Source of the DNA: Anomalospiza imberbis
Taxonomy: Eukaryota; Chordata; Aves; Passeriformes; Viduidae
Length of the DNA: 64,000 nucleotides
Direction of reading: 5' to 3'
NCBI RefSeq assembly: GCF_031753505.1
Contig: NC_089687.1
Coordinates: forward strand, 14,792,501 to 14,856,500
The number at the start of each line of letters is the position of its first letter. Within the stretch, counting starts at the first letter, position 1. Of this stretch, positions 1-13,000 are shown piece by piece. Below the pieces are notes generated by a model. It was given only the letters and a program-made list of their open reading frames with translations. It was not told the origin of the DNA and made no database searches. Made by a program: the position numbers and the translations under genes.

Positions 1-3000
1 GGATGAATCAGCAAAGTCTTGATTTTGTCAAAGCTCCTGGTTATTTCAGTAGCAGTGCTGTATCAGTGAAGACTTTATCCTTAGAGAGTGGCAGTTGCCT
101 TGTTTCAGTAAATGCACATACTAAGATAAATAGTAAATGTGAGTAACAAATACACATGCAACACCTGGTTCAGTCCCTTCTCATGGAGTACTTGAACACA
201 AGGGTTCAAATTCAGCTCTGCCTCCAGCTGGGAGAAGGATAAAACAAGGGTTAAAGAAATTGAGCAAAGTGACTGCAAAACTGAGTGAAATACTGCCCCA
301 AGAATAGATGGCCAAAGTGTTTTCACATAACCTGAAACAATTGGGGTGTTGCATAGCTTGGATGTCAAATGAGAAAAAAACACAATCTGGGAACAGCTCA
401 ACTTGTGGCTTAAATGTGGGATATAGCAACTAAGTAATAGTCCTCATGAGGAGGGAAGATAATGACTGTGAGTGCTGGAGGCAGCTGGGAAATGCTCGTG
501 GGCAAAAAAGGCTCAATTAAATTGCAGCAGATACTCCCTCTTCTACCTATGGTTCAGTGTTCTGGTTTTATTTGGAGGCACCTGTGCTTTGTGCCTGGGG
601 AATGCAGGTTTCTGGGGAAAAAGCAAACAGAATTGGCTTTAAGGGCTGGTGCAAAGCTCAGGGGCTGCATGGGGGCAGTGGGTCCAGCAAACCTTAAGGT
701 GACACTGATGGTGTTGGCTGTTGGGCTCTGGCAGAGTTTCTGAGAAGTTAGGAAGAAATTACTGTAATAATAGTGTATTTTGAAAAAGGCAGACTTTTAG
801 GAAATGTGCAGTGAGATTTGGGTGGGTGGTGAGGGGAGCCCTGGCCTGAGCTGCTGTCTGGAAAATTGACTTTGGAAAAGTGAGATGTTATTTAAAAACT
901 AGTAATACAAATGACTGAAGTTCATTCCATTTGTATGCATAATAACTGGAGAAGCCAATGTGGCTGAAAGGGAGCAGAGCAATACCAGAGATAGGTGAGA
1001 GATGGCTCTCACAGGCAGTATGAAGCACCTTTTTGCATTTTAAGTGGTTTTTTTGATTTATTTGTGGGTTGTTTTTTGTTTGATTGGGGGTTTTTATTCC
1101 TAGTTTTGAGGAATTTTACACCTTTCTTGAGGGTCCAAGGTCAGACTTCTGGCTGTGCTGCACACAGCTTTCCCAGATGGTGCAGGACTCTTCCGCAGGC
1201 TCCTCTGCTCATGCTGTGTCCAGAACCACTTCCCCACCAGCCACTGATCCTGATGGGAGTTGTGAACAGGCACCAAGTGGTTACTTGGTGTAATCAGTGA
1301 ATTGCAGTTGGGCTTCCAGAGCCAGAGGACATCTTTTTTGTGAGCTTTTGTCTATCCTTGAGGAGCCAGAACAGGCAGAGGGCATTTTCAGAGACTATCT
1401 CCCTTAGCTTCTTATATGAAAGAGCCCACAAAATTTCCTTCAGCCACCTCTTCTTGAAGCAAGACATCTTGTATTTGGCTAAAGCACCCTATTCAAGAGG
1501 CATGGACAGATGTGAGTACTTCCTCTAGTAGTCCATCTCTGTGCAGGTTCAAACTGATCTTTGGCAGTCTGTCTCTAACTAGCATGGTTGTTTGCTTGTT
1601 GCTGCCTGCACCTATAAATGTAATAATTTAAAACTAGGAGAACAGTCTGAAAAGGTCCTGTGTACTATATGTTTTTCCAAAATATGTGACGGAGGCAGAA
1701 ACATTTAGTGTGATTTTGAAGAGTTTCTTGTTTGTGATTGTGTGTCCATCAGATCATCCTTCATCAGTCCTTCCTGGCAGGCTGCAGAGCATCATACCTG
1801 GGAATCAGCCTTGCTGAGATTCACAGCTCCTGTAATTCTGGCAGCATCTGGCTCTCCTGCAGGAAAGAGGTGCAGCAGCTCAATGCCAAACAGAGATCAT
1901 CTAGATAGTAATGAACATGCAGGCACCCTCATGGAGGCTGTGGAAAGGAAAACTCTTCTGTGCTTGCATACTCTGGATTCTGGGATGCAAAACTCCTGAT
2001 AGATTTGGGCTCAGGGTTAGAGATGAGCCCATATTTCCATTGTGGAAATACAGGTAATTCAAACACAGTAATTAAACGTATAGGAAATGAATAAGGTGGT
2101 TTTGTGCTTCACTTTTAATCTGGAAATTAATAGGAACCAAGGATTTAGGTGCTGATCTTATACTAGAAATTGGTTCAGGCTTTTTGGGGTGCCTGAAGAC
2201 CACACAGATGCATGTGAGTGAGCGGGGAGGGAGAGCAAAGACTTGGTCTGGTAGGATTAATGGCTTCTTTCATTCAGGCAGAAGCCCCTAATGACTTAAT
2301 AGTAACTACTCTGGGGATTTTACAGACAGGGTCAATGTCAAATTGGGAAGCTGCAGTGCAATTAATTTAAGCTGGGAAGTGTTTTCAAGTTAATTCATTT
2401 GGTTCTGCTGGGAAGGTTGGAGCTTTGCAGAGGGCTAATTGTAGAACTGTGTTGAAAAGGCTGAGATATGGTTCACTAACAAGGGGGAATGCTTTTATGG
2501 TGGCAGGGAGCTTGGAGAGCCTCACTCAGCAAAACCTTCCAAACCCGTTAAAGGTCTTTCCCCTGAGCATGCTGCCTTCACACATGTTGAGATTAAGTAC
2601 ATGCACAAAAACACTGTCATCAGCCATGAGATGAGACCCTCTGGCTCCTCAGCCTCAGCTTTTAGCTAAGTCCAGAGTGTCTCTGCTGTAGGTGTGCACA
2701 GCAGCTCTGTGCTCGGGAGAAGTGGTGAAAGAAAAGCAGGATTGTAAGTGGAAGCTTGCTAAATGAAGGGACTTGAAGCATTCTCCTGCATTTTTGAGGG
2801 TCCTGAACAGCATTCTCACCATTCTTGGCACACAGTGAACAGCTGGTGCGGGAGAGAGCAGGATGTTGCAAATAATACATGCAGGCTCACTGCTGGCCAG
2901 GAGAAGGGCTGGAGCAGACCTTCCCCAGTGGTGGTTTGTGCTTTGCTGGGTCTGCAGAGTGGACTGATAATCTGCTACTTGGCCCTTCAGTCAAATCATT

Positions 3001-3814
3001 TGGAAAGAAAACTAACAAAACAAACCCTGCTATTTTGTCTCTCTTCAGCCTGGTTGCAGGTTTCCATGAAATGATGGAAACTAAACTATTTTTGTGAATT
3101 GTGTTCCTGTTTGAGATGCAGTTGGCATTTGCTGACGTGTTTGTAGATATATTGAGAGGTGGAGGGGGAGGAGAACTAATAGGGAGACAGGCAGTCATAC
3201 AAACATACACACATGCAGAAACACAGAGGTAGGCTGTGTAATTGCACAAGTCCTGTATCCTTGGGAAACCAGTCTACAAACCTAGTTAAAAAAAAAAAAA
3301 AAGAAAAAAAAGACTGTTTGATGTAAAGCCCGGGGGAAGGGACATCTCAGTCCCTCTGTCCCTCTTCTATCCGCATCTGACATTAACTTCTTGTCAGTAT
3401 TGCTTCTCCCTTGGTCCTGGAGGCCTTTGTGTGCAGAGGTGCACAGGTGTGCTACCGGGCACTGTGCAGTGGTAAGAGGTTTTCCTCTGGCTCTGGACCT
3501 AGGTGGATGGAGGTGGGAAAGTTGAGCTCTCCAGCCACCAGGAAGAGGCAAAGAAAAGAGAGTAAAGCAAGCTGCTGAAAGCCATGCTGCCCGGAGTCAG
3601 TGTCCCAGGCACTTTGGAGGAACATAAAGCATTTCCTGTAGGATGCCGGAGTCAAAGGAAAGCACCGGGTGCCCCTTGGATCACCCCTCGGTGCCAGCTG
3701 CTCAGGGTAGGGAGAGGAGCTTGCTAAGCAACCCCTGGCCAGAACATGCTGTTCCCTGTTCCCTCCCCAGTCCTGCCTTCCCTGCTAGTAGAGATGGGCT
3801 GAAAAGATCTCATG

Positions 3815-3816
<2 letters not shown>

Positions 3817-3846
<30 letters not shown>
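3817..3846. repeat. Poly(A) tract, 30 bp
   Basis: An uninterrupted run of 30 A lies in IGFBP2 intron 1. No retrocopy or target-site duplication was recognised beside it, so it is called a homopolymer microsatellite. Confidence 0.95.
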
Positions 3847-3848
<2 letters not shown>

Positions 3849-6800
3849 GTTTGCAGGGCCCTTAGGGCTTTTGGCCCCAGGAGATCTGAGATTGCTTTGT
3901 GGACAGCTTATCACCAGAGGTAAAGCAAGCTCTTGGAGACTTAATGCAGGAATTTTCAGGCTGTGGTGTGCAATTCCTCACTGATACTGAGCAAGTTGGT
4001 GTGATTAAATAACCCTGGGAGTGCAGGCAGGCAGAGAGTCCGGGGAGCTTTTCAGCAGATGGACAGATGCTCTGAAGTGTCCCATGATGGTAGCCTGCGT
4101 TTCTGAGAGATTAGAATGACTGGTCTTCATGCCAGTTCTTGCAAAAGCTGGGTGGCACAGACACCTCTGGACTTTGAAACCAAATCAACAGCTTAAACAT
4201 GACATGTTCCCTGTGCAGAACTGGATGAGGCTAAGCAGAACAGGCTGTTGGCTGAGGAGAGGGGACAGCAAGCAATATGGGGGTGTCCCTGTACTTGAAT
4301 CCAGAAGAGGTCAGTAACAGCTTTTCTCTCTTAGGTCTGTCAATGGCTGTTAAACCTAGTCTAGATGAAATTACTTTGGTTTCTGAACTGCTGATGGCTA
4401 GAAGGAGAACAGAGGAAGAATTGCTCTGTAATTGTCTTCTTTTCTGCCCCTCCCCTGAGCATCCATGGTTGCCCTGTGTGAGAGATGCTGTTCCAGGGCA
4501 GGTGACACTTCTTGTCTGACGTGTGCCCTTCTCCCATTGCTCCCTCTCCTACACAGCCCATTGCTTATGCTCTCTCTGTAGCATTTCCAGATGCACTTTG
4601 GTGCAAAGTGAAGAGTGAAACTTGAGTGGGTGCTTTGGTTTCATCTGCCTCTGGACAGCTGCATCCAGACTGGCTTGATGGTGGTGGGGCCAGACCATGT
4701 ACTGCTGCTTCCACATTTTCCCTCTGCTGCCAGTGTGGATGGCTGCTGTGCCACAGCTCGGTGCTTTACAGGTTGGCAGTGATAATAGCAAATCCTGGGT
4801 CCTTTCTGGGGGTAGGGTGGGGGCCAGAGGTCCTCGGCATAGGGGTGGGCTTTGTTCTTGGCAGCTCCTGCTGTGAGGAAATTGCAATGCCAGTATAATA
4901 CTTGTTGGCAAAGTTTTTCTGAGGTTTCTGAGTTCCAAGTCATAACACACACACACACCAGAGCTGTTGCACCCTTGCCCAGGGCTCTTCTTGAAGTACT
5001 TTGCAGATCGATGAGGCAGAGGTTACCGGGACTGTGGTTGGGGTTTGTCTGCTCCTTTCCTACCTTCTTACAAGTAATTCTTCCAGTGGGGCTCTTGTGC
5101 ATATGAAAGGTCAGGCTTAAAGGCTCTGTCTGCTCTCAGGCTGCACAGGAAAAGCACTGGTTTCTTGGCAGCTCTGCTCCTTAAAATAAAAAGTTGCAAG
5201 CAATAATGCATTTAAATGATCCTGACATGATAGAACTTGCAGACATCAAAAGCTAAAAGATGCAAAAAACCCACCAAACCTAGATAAGGCAGATGACACT
5301 GCTCAGGGTGAAAAGTCTCTTTGTGGATGCTGCATTCCTGCAACCCCAAGTGTGCTCACTCCTGTACATGGTGCAGTGCCAGGCCAGGACTTGAGCTTCT
5401 GGATTTGCCCATATATTCCATGCATGGCTTTGGACAGCACTCTCAAATATTTCTGTGCCTTTTTTTTGGTTTTGTTTTAACCATGTGTAATTCAGGATGA
5501 ACACCTTTCTGTCTTCAGGGTAATTAATTAACTGCAAAGCCCTTAGACATCTTCAGAGGGAAAGTGTTGGCCATTGGAGGCTGCAGTTGCTGCGGGAGGG
5601 AGATGTAAGCCCCATCCAGCCCAGGACACAGCCAGGACCCCCAGTTAGTGGGGTTTCAGGCAAGGTGTTGAAAGCCACTTGGGTGAAACTTTCTGTGGGT
5701 CTGGGACCTTAATCAGCATTTAAACACTACAAACACCCTGGGCAGATAAGCAAATGCATGTGAAACCCTCTGGGCAAGCTGTTGATGAAGGAAAGCAAGT
5801 GCAGAGAGCAGGAGCAGCACTGGCGAGGGCAGCTGCAGTCCTTGGCATGGTGTGTGCTCCCCGTGATAGAGCCTGGCTCTCCCGAGCTAAGTGAGTGCTA
5901 CTGGCTCCATCCCATTCTGCAGCCCTGATACGCTTCAGGGCTCTTCAAAGGGATAAAAATATATTTTTAACCTGAGGCAGCTGCCTTTTTTTTGTGTGGT
6001 ACATTTTTTCTTGTAGCTCTGGAAGTGACAGGTTGTTTTTCAGCCCCTCTGTTTCTCAGCTGTCTCGGCAGAGGTGCCTAGAGGTCTCAAACCAGATTCC
6101 CAAAAATTTTAGCACTGGAAATTGGTAGTTGCTTTTGAAAATGTTGGCGAGAAGGTGCAGCTCCCTACAGACGTTAACTGATGGCCATTTGAACAGGCTT
6201 TTTCCTCAGCCAAGTCCTCGCCCCATTGAAGCAAATGGGAATTTTCCTTGAAAAAGGCCATAAAGAAATTGTTTTCTTGGCAAGTAGAGAGGTGTTTCAT
6301 GGACTCTACATCAGCATTCAGGAGAACTTCAGCTATCTGCTTAGATTCCTGCCACACTTGTCCCACCCTGCACAAAGCTTTCTACCTTTTGATCCGAAAT
6401 AACACAGGAGATGTTTTCCACATGCTGTAAGAAAGAACTATAAAACAATTGTTTTGGAGTTTGGCACCACTCCCTTACAGATATATTTAGTGAATTGAAA
6501 TTGGTCAGCAAAAAGGCGTTGGTCAGGATGACAGACAGATTAGGGCTCTGTGTCTTGAGGCTATTACATACCTGCCCATCCCATGCTAGTAGGGGTGGTA
6601 GGTGGCTTCATTAGTTCATGGATTGTAATAAACAAGCATGACTTGCAGCTTTTGGGCAGCATTAGAAAATGTTATCTGGCTGTAAGAGGGGTTATTTAGC
6701 TTGTGTCATGCTCTGTGCTGTCCTGACCTCGAGTATTTATCTCTCCACTCTTGTTGCTCCCCGGCCCTTTTGCTCTTTCAAATGTGGTCCATCACACCTG

Positions 6801-7737
6801 GTTCTTAGCTTTCTCCTGTGCATGCAGCTTGTCCTGAAAGAAACGTTGGAGCTCTGCACATGGAGCCAACCTCTTCTGTCTCATATCCCTTCCCCTGTGA
6901 TGAAGCCAACCCTGGAAGCTCCAAGTCAGGATAGCTTCTCTTTAGAGCAGCACCAGATTTGGGAGAGGGAAAAGCTGCCATCAGCCTTGGCAGCAGGGTC
7001 AAAGGCATGGCTCACTATGGCTGACTTGGCCTTAGAGAGGAAAGCTTACAGTCAATAGCAGCTAGACCTTCCTGGCTGCTGATCCAGTCTTGCTCCTGTG
7101 ATGGTGCCTGTGGAGCCAAGACCAATCTCTTCTGTCCCTGGGTGTGTTCACGCACATTGGCTTGCACACTCCACTCCCATCGGTGGTTTTCTTTGGGCTG
7201 ATACTTGTTAGCATTGGAAAGTGAGAAAAATGAACAAAAATATTATCAGAAGCAGGTTTTGTGAATGAATCAGCCGACAAGAGGCTTACCAGCTCGCCTT
7301 CATTTACTAGCACAGTGCTTATTTGGGCAGATGTCTATGTATTTTAGTTGGAGGCAGGAAGGAGTGAGAATGGATGGGGGAAGACATCACTTCCAGTTTG
7401 CTGCTTTTCTGTTAGTTTGTACCATCTTTTTCTGAAGGAAGCAGGGGACTGCAGTGTGTCTTAGAACCTGCCCTGCTGCTGCCATTGTTCTGCTGTTGTT
7501 GACAACTTGGGGGGCACTAAGGGGAGGAGCACAAAAGAGGTCAGAAAGCTAAAACTCTCCTAAGCCAGCCTTGCCTCTCCAGCCTTGCCCATCTCTTCAT
7601 GGTGCTTTTTTAGTTGATTCTCTCTAAAGGTGGCCTCATGGCCTTCTCTCTTCTCACTATGTGTTTCTAATTAATGGGGAGACTGGTGTATAAACAGAAT
7701 ATTCCTGCTCAAAATATTGCTTGTCTGACTTCTAGGA

Positions 7738-7800
7738 TGATAGCCAGATGGCAATCACCAGACAGCAGCTTAGACTTTGAGCTTGCCCATCTGGCTATCA
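7738..7800. repeat. Perfect 14-bp inverted repeat with 35-bp spacer
   Basis: The left arm TGATAGCCAGATGG (7738-7751) is perfectly complementary to the right arm CCATCTGGCTATCA (7787-7800). The spacer contains a further short imperfect pairing, GCAGCT with AGCTTGC. In intronic RNA this would fold as a hairpin. The stem is shorter than a typical microRNA precursor, so no RNA gene is claimed. Confidence 0.8.
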
Positions 7801-8798
7801 AACCTGGTCTCAATTCTCATCTGGAACCAGAACTGAGGAAAGTAATGGGCTTTGCCAGATTGGTTTTGCCCTATGTTTGCTTTTCATAGTTGCTACCTAA
7901 GCAGCTAAAAACCTGCAGACAAAATGCATTTAGTATTTCTGGAAATCGTGAAGAAGTTCAAAAAGATACTGGACAAATCCACTGAGGGATGGGTCTTTGG
8001 TGGCTTTTGAATCCTATGGGTCAGATGCATCCTTCAGCCATGAAAGTGCTCTTATTGCTGGTTTGCAGCACAGACTGGGAATGGTCCTTCTGCTCCCAAG
8101 CAGCTGCTGATGTTTTCTCATGGATGGCAGGCTGGGCTGGATGGCTCCTTGAGCCAGCCTACCTGGGGCATCTTGGCATCAGGTACCTGCATGTTTGCTG
8201 AGTAAGTTCAGACAAAATCCTTTTCACAGTTTCTCCTTTGTGAGCTTGGGGTTGTAATATCTGAAAAGAGCTTAGAAAGCTGTGTCAGAAATAAAACGCT
8301 TTCTATTATGATTTTTCACTGTCATGACAGTAGGGCAATGCTGACAATAGGGATAAACATCATCATGCAGATTCTGAAAAAAGGAACTTTAACATCTGTA
8401 AATGCTCTATATGCTTGGTCCTCTGAGAAGCAGGAGAGATCCATAAGTTAAGCACTGTTATGTGAGCTAAAGCATTGCTTGCCCTGCATCATGCACAGTT
8501 TGATATGATTTCTTTACCTCTAGGTAAGTGCCTGACTTCCGTAATACTGGAAAGCTGAAATTGGAGGTGCCAGAGAGAGTTCTGATGCTGGGAAGTTGGG
8601 TGCTACAGTTCTCCCTTGGCAATACTGAAAGACACTTCCTGTTTGTCACCATCACCAGAACAGCCTGGTCTGTCCCCTGGTATGGTACCTATGGAGCTGC
8701 TAGAGAGGTCTTATGTAGAGAGATACATACCGAGACGTACAAAGCGTGGCCTGGGTTATTGCACTGGGAGGTGATGTGCATGTGTGGGTTCAATCCTG

Positions 8799-8930
8799 AT
8801 TTGGCCTGGAAGGGACCTCTGGAGGTCTTGCATCAAGTCCCAGTTTAATTCAGGGTCAGCTTCAATATTCTATTCAACTATGGTTTTAGATGTGCTTGCC
8901 CAGCCAGATCAGAGCAGGCAACAAGGAGTG
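8799..8930 (-). mobile_element. Probable CR1 LINE 3'-end fragment (degraded)
   Basis: The + strand begins with CTGGAAGGGACCTCTGGAGG and continues with a diverged 'catcaagtcc ... gggtcagctt' and later 'cagccagatcagagcaggc'. This is the reverse complement of the CR1 3' end, in which 'ggttggaagggacctctggaggtcatctagtccaac' is typical. The element therefore lies on the - strand, antisense to IGFBP2. It is diverged and its limits are approximate. Confidence 0.55.
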
Positions 8931-9851
8931 ATCAGCTGTCACCTCCTAGATGTTTGGAGCAAATAGGAGGAATTGAGATCTGTCCTCATTTCCACTGCAA
9001 AGTCCAAAGAGACTGGTGGCTGCAGCATTGTGACCATTGTGTCCTGCTGTGGCAAGGTTTACTCTCACAAATTCCTTGTGAATTGGGAAAATGCGTAAAG
9101 CACAGCAGAGGAGGTGGAAAAAGACCAGAAATCCCCAGATTTCTAACTGATTTTGAAATGGCTGAACTAGCTGGGATCTTGTGGCATTCAGCAGTGGCAG
9201 AGTTGTGACTGTTCCACTGTCAGCAGAAGTGGCCAAATGCAGAAGTAGGTAGAAGCTAAATAAGTAGCATAGTATATGAGAAACAATGGGAAAGATGGTA
9301 TGGCAAGGATGATGATCACTGAAATGGCAGGATCTCCAAAGGATGTTAGGGTGGCCACATGGCCACAGTACAGAGGTGAGGTATTTTTGAAAGCAGACCT
9401 GAGAATTTATTTTAACACATGAATACTGAGTAAGTATTCCTGGAGATATTCTGGGGGATGACAGATGGACTCAAGGTATTGTTACTAATCACTGTGGTTT
9501 TAAGTGTTGGAGCTGAAGTACACTTGGCAACTCTAATCCAACTGGCCTTCTAATGGGAAAATTGCATTCTTGGGAAGTAATTTAGAAGGTCACAGAAAAG
9601 CCAGAAAGGACTTCTCCAGCAGCGATTTCCCCTGCTCTCTAAACTGTGTTTTAGAGTGGTAATAACGCCAGAATGAAAGAATCTATTCTCACCTTCCAGA
9701 TGAAAGGGCTAATGCAATTTAAAATTTTTGCATGCAAAGATTTTATGGCTTGGTAACCAGCCACGTCTGAAAATGATCCAGGGCAGGATGAACATGTGAG
9801 GCAGCGCCTGACTGAGCTGGACACTTTCCTTGTCTGTCCTGTCTCCTGCAG

Positions 9852-10072
9852 ATAATGGTGATGACCGGTCTGAGAGCATTCTTGCTGAGAACCACGTGGA
9901 TGGCACCGTGGGGATCCTGAGTGGAGCTGGGAGGAAACCCATGAAGACGGGCATGAAGGAGCTAGCCGTGATGAGGGAGAAGGTGAACGAGCAGCAACGG
10001 CAGATGGGCAAAGTTAGCAAGGCCCATCACAACCACGAGGACTCCAAAAAGTCACGGCTGTCGACGGGCAGG
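9852..10072 (+). CDS. IGFBP2: IGFBP2 exon 2 (central linker)
   Basis: The acceptor is CTCCTGCAG and the donor AGG|GTGAGA. The first two bases complete an Asp codon begun in exon 1, and 73 whole codons follow. The exon encodes the acidic, poorly structured linker. The relatively conserved block RKPMKTGMKELAVM is followed by a Gln-rich segment (EQQRQMGKVSK). Near the end is a short basic stretch (HEDSKKSRLSTGR), where mammalian IGFBP2 has its PKKLRP heparin-binding/nuclear-import motif; here only KKSR is basic. Immediately after the donor is an imperfect ~24-bp intronic tandem duplication (about 10086-10140). Confidence 0.95.
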
Positions 10073-13000
10073 GTGAGAGGGCAGGGCTGTGGGGAGCTAA
10101 GGGGGGCAGCTGTGGGGAGCTAAGGGAGGGGCAGCTGTGGGCTCACTGGGAAATGCTGAATGCAAAGCCTAAGTGGCATCAGCAATAAACTGTCTTAAAA
10201 ACAGAAAAAATAAATTGAAAGAAAAAACTGGAGAGAAGCAAACATTTTTGGCCTAATGCTGGGACTGAAACCTCCATCTGATGAACTTTGATATGCTGGT
10301 CAGGATGCATTATTTTCATTGCAGCTTCACTTCTGGAAGGGGGGCTTCTGGTGGCTCAACACCCACCTCTGCAGCAGTGCAGGCATACCCTTGCCCATGA
10401 TCTGGCTTTCTCACACCCGTTTTCCCTAAGCCGGCATGGCTGAAGGGGATCTGAGGGGCCAGAAGCAGGGCTGTCTGCCTGCTGCAGCAGCCCCAGTCCA
10501 GGTTAAAGGATGCCACAAGCCCTGAGGATGACCTGTGTGACTGTTCTGTAGCAGGGAGAGTGCTCTAAGACCTCCCAGTCTACTTGCCTGTCCCTGTCTG
10601 TTATCCAGTTCTTGGCCGTGGCTTCCCTCTAGTGGGAAGCTTGATCAAGGCAACTAGATGGGATGGGAATGGGGATGGAGATTGAAACCCACCCCAAGGG
10701 GTCCACAATATACATCCTGTAAACATACAAAGTATTAATATCTGGGGAGCACAGGGACGGAAAGTAGATTGAAGAGAGTCCTCATGACTTCCAAGGACTA
10801 GGCAAAACAGAAGTTCAAAATAAAACACAGGCACCATCAACTTTGAGAGCTCACACACTGCTGCTGCTCCTTTGCAAAAAAAAAAAAAAAACCTCACCCA
10901 CTGCAAAATCAGAGAAGTGTAGACTCAGTTCGGTTCACATCAGGCATATTTCAACCACACTGCCTTGGCTGGAAGCCCTGTCTGGGAGCTGCTGTGGAGC
11001 AAGAAGGATGCCTCCAGAGGCTGGCTTGGGGTACTCCCATTCCCAGGTCTTCCTCTCCACTCCCATGGAGTCTCACATGTTTTTGAGTTGTACTTCTGGG
11101 CCAAAACTGCATCACAGGTGTGTGCTCTGGGCTATGCGTATGGAAACCCTCCTGATCTGTCTGGACTAGCCCTGCTTCATGTCACTTGTCACCACCAGTG
11201 GGAGCCATGGTAGCCTCTCTGAGATTTCTCTGTATCCAGAACTTGGCACCTATGTTCCAAGGCTCTTGGCCACATCAGGTACATGGGAGATGTACATGTC
11301 TATGCACGACTCTGATTTTGGGTGCCTGGAGGTAAACTCTTCAGGAAGGACCCAGTGGCAAACCTGTGTCTTTAGGGATGCACACATGTTCATCTCCACT
11401 GGTGTTCCCATTGTCCACAGTGTTAATGCTGAATGGAACCATTGTCCTGATAATACATTTTTTTTCTGCTTTCTGGACTGTTTTCAGACCCCTTGTCAGC
11501 AGGAGCTGGATCAGGTCCTGGAACGTATATCCACCATGCGGCTGCCAGATGAGCGAGGGCCCCTGGAGCACCTCTACTCCCTTCACATCCCCAACTGTGA
11601 CAAGCATGGCTTGTACAATCTCAAACAGGTAAGTGGGGAGAGTGGCAGCTCTGGGGCTGTCTGTGCTTCCAGCAGCAGCCCTTGGCTCACTGTCTGTCCC
11701 CACCATGTGCAGACACAGAACATGCATAGTTCAGGGCTGGGCTGATACCGTGTGTGTGATGTGAGGTGTGGGGTAGATAGCAAATGCTGCACGTGGCACG
11801 GACAGGTTTAGTTACACCCATGTGCATCTGCAGACACTAGTTTGCAAGTGGAGATGAAATCCACATCCACACATGGCTGTGGGCAGTCCAGAGATGGAGA
11901 ATCAGTTTAGTTCTTCTTCCCCACAAGAGCTGCTTATCTGTCCAGGTCTATTGAACTTAGAGCCAGATCTTGTCCTGTCTGGGCCCTGCTGCAGGAGAAA
12001 AGCAGAGAGGGATTGAATACTGAATACTTACAGACAAAGCAGAAGGCACTTCTGGGAGTCAGGAAGGTTTCTACTGTACTTCACTGGTTTTCCTCTACAA
12101 GCTGAGGCTGGTCCCCCAGCTCCAGGAGGGATTCCTTCCAGGCAGAGTGGGGGTTGGGGTGCAGCATACATCTGAAGATATTTATGGGACCCAGAAGAAC
12201 TCAGAAAACTGGTGTGTCTGAATTATGACTTCCTGGCTTCATTCATGCAAAACCACCAGGTATCAATGGTTGAGGAATGGGGAAAAAACTGCTGGGAAAA
12301 ACAGCAGGAACAACGGCTAGTGCAGGGTTGACTGGAATAATCTGTGAATAGTACCTGGATATGAGGATTCCTTATAGCTGAGCCTTTGGAGGGGACTCGT
12401 GCTGTTTTCATGGCTAGGCCTTTTACTCAGGGCTACCTCTACCCCTTCATCAGAAGCATTAAATAAAATAAAAATAGGATGCTCTGAGAGAATCTCCCTC
12501 TCTCTGTTCTCCTGTCTCTGTCCCACTTGGGCCCTTACCCATCCACCCCTGAAGAGCCCCATGAGCTGGCTGGATCCCCCAGCACGAGCACACTTGGAAC
12601 GGCTGGATGGAGCAGAGCTGGCAGGTTGCCTGTAAGATGAGCCATGTCTGGGGAATGAGTCTGGACACTGCAGTGATGCTTTGTGTGCTACAGAAGAAAA
12701 AAGAGTCTCTGCTGCTCCTTGTGCTTGAGGAACAAGTCAGCCTGCACTGGCCTGCTTGGAGTAACCTCTGCATCTCCCACTACAGCCTGTTCAGAAATGT
12801 ATCTGCTGGGGCTGGAGGGATGAACACCAGGTTCAAAGAGCCTGCAGCACTGCAGGGCAGGAGGAGGACAATAACTATTAGACCAAGAAAATTTTCTCTA
12901 ACAAGACTGGGAAGACAGAGGCCAGATCCAGATGCACCAGGGTCCCTGCCTCTGTTCTGGGATAAGTGAATCTCTGTTTGGTCTGGCTGTGGGGGCCTTG

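Larger units (their letters stand above)
1..9851 (+). other. IGFBP2: IGFBP2 intron 1, 3' part (no coding exon seen)
   Basis: This sequence precedes IGFBP2 exon 2 and ends in a pyrimidine-containing acceptor, CTCCTGCAG, at 9843-9851. IGFBP2 exon 1 should carry a signal peptide, 12 cysteines and a GCGCC motif. Nothing like it is visible here, so the exon must lie upstream of the window; a long first intron is normal for this gene. The stretch holds poly(A) runs (3288-3311 and 3817-3846), a short CA repeat (about 4944-4958), a 14-bp inverted repeat (7738-7751 with 7787-7800) and a CR1 fragment near 8.8 kb. AT-rich patches such as 2280-2420 could be regulatory, but that is inference. Open frames here are short and resemble nothing I recognise. 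Confidence 0.85.

Noticed and set aside
8125..8200. Weak similarity to CR1 (ggcaggctgggctggatggctccttgag)
   Set aside because: Too short and too diverged to separate from chance.
1..9851. Search for IGFBP2 exon 1
   Set aside because: No signal peptide, GCGCC motif or 12-cysteine frame is present. Exon 1 must be upstream of the window.
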